DNA of 7,672 nucleotides from Acidobacteriota bacterium (GTDB lineage Bacteria > Acidobacteriota > Vicinamibacteria > Vicinamibacterales > Vicinamibacteraceae): contig JAEZDP010000213.1 of NCBI GenBank assembly GCA_023418055.1, forward strand, positions 1 through 7,672. Reading direction: 5' to 3'. This document shows, piece by piece, positions 6,786 through 7,672 of the stretch (position 1 is its first letter; the number at the start of each line of letters is the position of its first letter). A program made the translations under genes and the position numbers. The notes beneath the pieces are model-generated. The model was not told the DNA's origin, did no database searches, and saw only the letters and a list, made by a program, of their open reading frames with translations.

Positions 6786-7097
6786 ATGCAAGACCCGCCC
6801 ACGGTGCCATTCCCTGCCAACGTGGGCGTCCCACACTTCCCGGGGCGGACCCCGAGGACTGGTCACGCCGCCCGCGCTTCTGTTGCCGTTGCCGCGCCTG
6901 CTCCCGACACGGCGGCCAGACCTGCTGTCCACGCGGTCTCTCCGGTAGCACCGTGGCGCCAGCATTGGGCGCTGGAGCGACTGGACGATGCGTTCCTGTT
7001 GCTGCTCATCGTGCTCGCCGTGCCCGCCGTGATCCTGCTGCTGGCGGCGCCCTTCGCACTGATTCTTCGCGTGGCCGCGATGATGATGCGAGGGTAG
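6786..7097 (+). CDS. Hypothetical protein with C-terminal membrane helix
   Basis: ATG 6786 gives 103 residues ending at TAG 7095-7097. The first ~55 residues are rich in Pro, Ala and His and look unstructured. Residues 58-69 (RQHWALERLDDA) form an amphipathic lead into a long hydrophobic segment at about 70-96, FLLLLIVLAVPAVILLLAAP, ending in a short tail with Arg. The last 45 codons have a strong G/C third-base bias, which supports real coding there; the N-terminal half is less certain and the start could differ. GGTGG lies almost against the ATG, so the ribosome binding site is weak. It could be a small tail-anchored membrane protein. The family is not recognised. Confidence 0.5.
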   Translation: MQDPPTVPFPANVGVPHFPGRTPRTGHAARASVAVAAPAPDTAARPAVHAVSPVAPWRQHWALERLDDAFLLLLIVLAVPAVILLLAAPFALILRVAAMMMRG

Positions 7098-7098
7098 T

Positions 7099-7420
7099 CC
7101 AACCGCGCCTGATCGGCGTCGATCGGTACCCGGGGCTCGCATCTCGTTGATGAACTAGCCGCGCGAGGCCGCGATTGCCTGGCCATGCTCGACGTACCTG
7201 GCGCCGCGCTCGACCGCGCGAAGGCTCGCCTCGGCACAACGGCGCGGATGCTGATCTGGGTTGAAGCCGATGCCGCGCGCGAATGGTCTCTCAAGCCATG
7301 GGCGAGCCAGCCGTGCAGCAGTACACCATTCGGCCGATGGCTGACGACGTGGCGAGAGTGCCATCGACTCGTACGCAGTTCGGTCGTCCTTGCGGCCCGT
7401 GGGCGGTATTGATCACATGA
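7099..7420 (+). pseudogene. Decayed class I SAM-dependent methyltransferase
   Basis: Pieces of one methyltransferase are spread over two frames. Around 7099-7140 one frame reads RLIGVDRYPGLAS, a damaged nucleotide-binding motif I. From 7140 another frame reads HLVDELAARG and then LAMLDVPGAALDRAKARLG (acidic end of beta2) and MLIWVEADAAREWSLKP (motif III region). From about 7307 the first frame resumes with AVQQYTIRPMADDVARV, matching the family's 'RAVFHFLTDPADRARYV' stretch, and then GRPCGPWAVLIT, matching 'KPGG..VIAT'; it stops at 7418-7420. Intact relatives are about 200 residues, with an N-terminal part and a C-terminal third absent here. The tryptophan-histidine-aspartate stretch before 'RAVFHFL' is missing. 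At least two frame changes and deletions make a working product unlikely. Family assignment is by remembered pattern. Confidence 0.55.
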
Positions 7421-7471
7421 GCCGCGTGACGTCGTGCGCCCCGTCGAAGAGGCGGAGCGCCAGCGCGCTCT

Positions 7472-7672
7472 CTAGAGGCGCCCGCTTTCTCGAGGGTCGT
7501 CAGGGACGACATAGAGGATCCCACGGCGCAATGCGCCCCGTCGGGGAGCGTCCCAGTACCAGCTGGGATGTGGGTGCTTCAGGCGACCTGGTCCTGCAGG
7601 CGCGACCCCCACGAGACCGGATGCCACGCTGGTCGAGGGCCCCCATGAGCGATTCGCCCCACGGCCCCGCAG
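7472..7672 (-). CDS. Possible 3' end of an unidentified gene, cut by the right edge
   Basis: On the - strand a frame is open from the right edge to TAG at 7472-7474, about 66 residues. Its C-terminal half has a protein-like composition, HPHPSWYWDAPRRG followed by GILYVVPDDPRESG, with tryptophans, tyrosines and alternating hydrophobic residues. Third-base G/C use is moderate, below that of the left-hand genes. I do not recognise the family. It may be the end of a real gene starting outside the window, a remnant like the methyltransferase beside it, or chance. Confidence 0.3.
   Translation of the reverse strand: MRGRGANRSWGPSTSVASGLVGVAPAGPGRLKHPHPSWYWDAPRRGALRRGILYVVPDDPRESGRL
7526..7568. repeat. 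Cluster of three short hairpins near the right edge
   Basis: Three small inverted repeats lie within 43 bases: GGCGC/GCGCC around AAT (from about 7525), CCCC/GGGG around GTC (about 7536-7546), and TCCCAG/CTGGGA around TACCAG (7551-7568). No T-runs accompany them. They may be chance in G+C-rich sequence and overlap the possible - strand gene end. Confidence 0.2.

Noticed and set aside
6181..6951. 256-codon open frame on the - strand
   Set aside because: Its sequence is almost all Arg, Ala, Gly and His without secondary-structure pattern, and it conflicts with the better-supported small genes on either side.
7298..7420. N-terminal fragment of a GNAT acetyltransferase (QQYTIRPMADDVARV looks like one)
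   Set aside because: The same stretch aligns in order and spacing with the methyltransferase remnant just upstream, including a KPGG-like stretch after it, so one decayed gene explains more.
1..7672. tRNA or rRNA genes, CRISPR arrays, insertion sequences, attachment sites
   Set aside because: I saw no cloverleaf-like sequence with a TTCRA arm, no regularly spaced direct repeats, no transposase motifs and no long terminal inverted repeats.

Overview
The window is G+C-rich (about two thirds by eye), with G/C favoured at third codon positions in the convincing genes, and is densely coding on its left. It suggests a free-living Gram-negative soil or water bacterium. The toroid-fused glycosyltransferase with a GH130 enzyme, and a histidine kinase with an RsbR-like front end, would suit Acidobacteriota (Vicinamibacteria-like), but this is inference and no marker gene is present to settle it.

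Left half (1-3570, + strand): three genes run as one translationally coupled operon, each next start overlapping the previous stop as GTGA. They are a 5'-truncated GT4-type glycosyltransferase fused to an (alpha/alpha) toroid domain, a GH130-family mannoside phosphorylase/glycosidase, and a stand-alone CheY-like receiver protein. The two enzymes probably build or recycle a beta-mannoside-type oligosaccharide. The receiver is an unusual third member, with one of its two metal-binding acidic positions changed.

Middle (3571-5782): an AI-2E/PerM-family membrane protein on the + strand is broken by a frameshift near 3936 and has lost its usual C-terminal end. It runs head-on into an intact histidine kinase on the - strand that ends inside it.

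Right third (5783-7672): sparse, with small genes and gene remains. On the - strand there is a 37-residue single-pass membrane protein with a very good ribosome binding site. The same frame continues past its TGA stop as a three-heptad leucine zipper, suggesting one split gene. A small DUF2188-like protein on the - strand diverges from a single-pass membrane protein on the + strand, with an 11-bp perfect inverted repeat between them. After 7098 there are remains of a class I SAM-dependent methyltransferase spread over two frames, then a partial open frame entering from the right edge on the - strand. This end looks like decaying accessory DNA. I saw no tRNA, rRNA, CRISPR array, transposase or complete mobile element.
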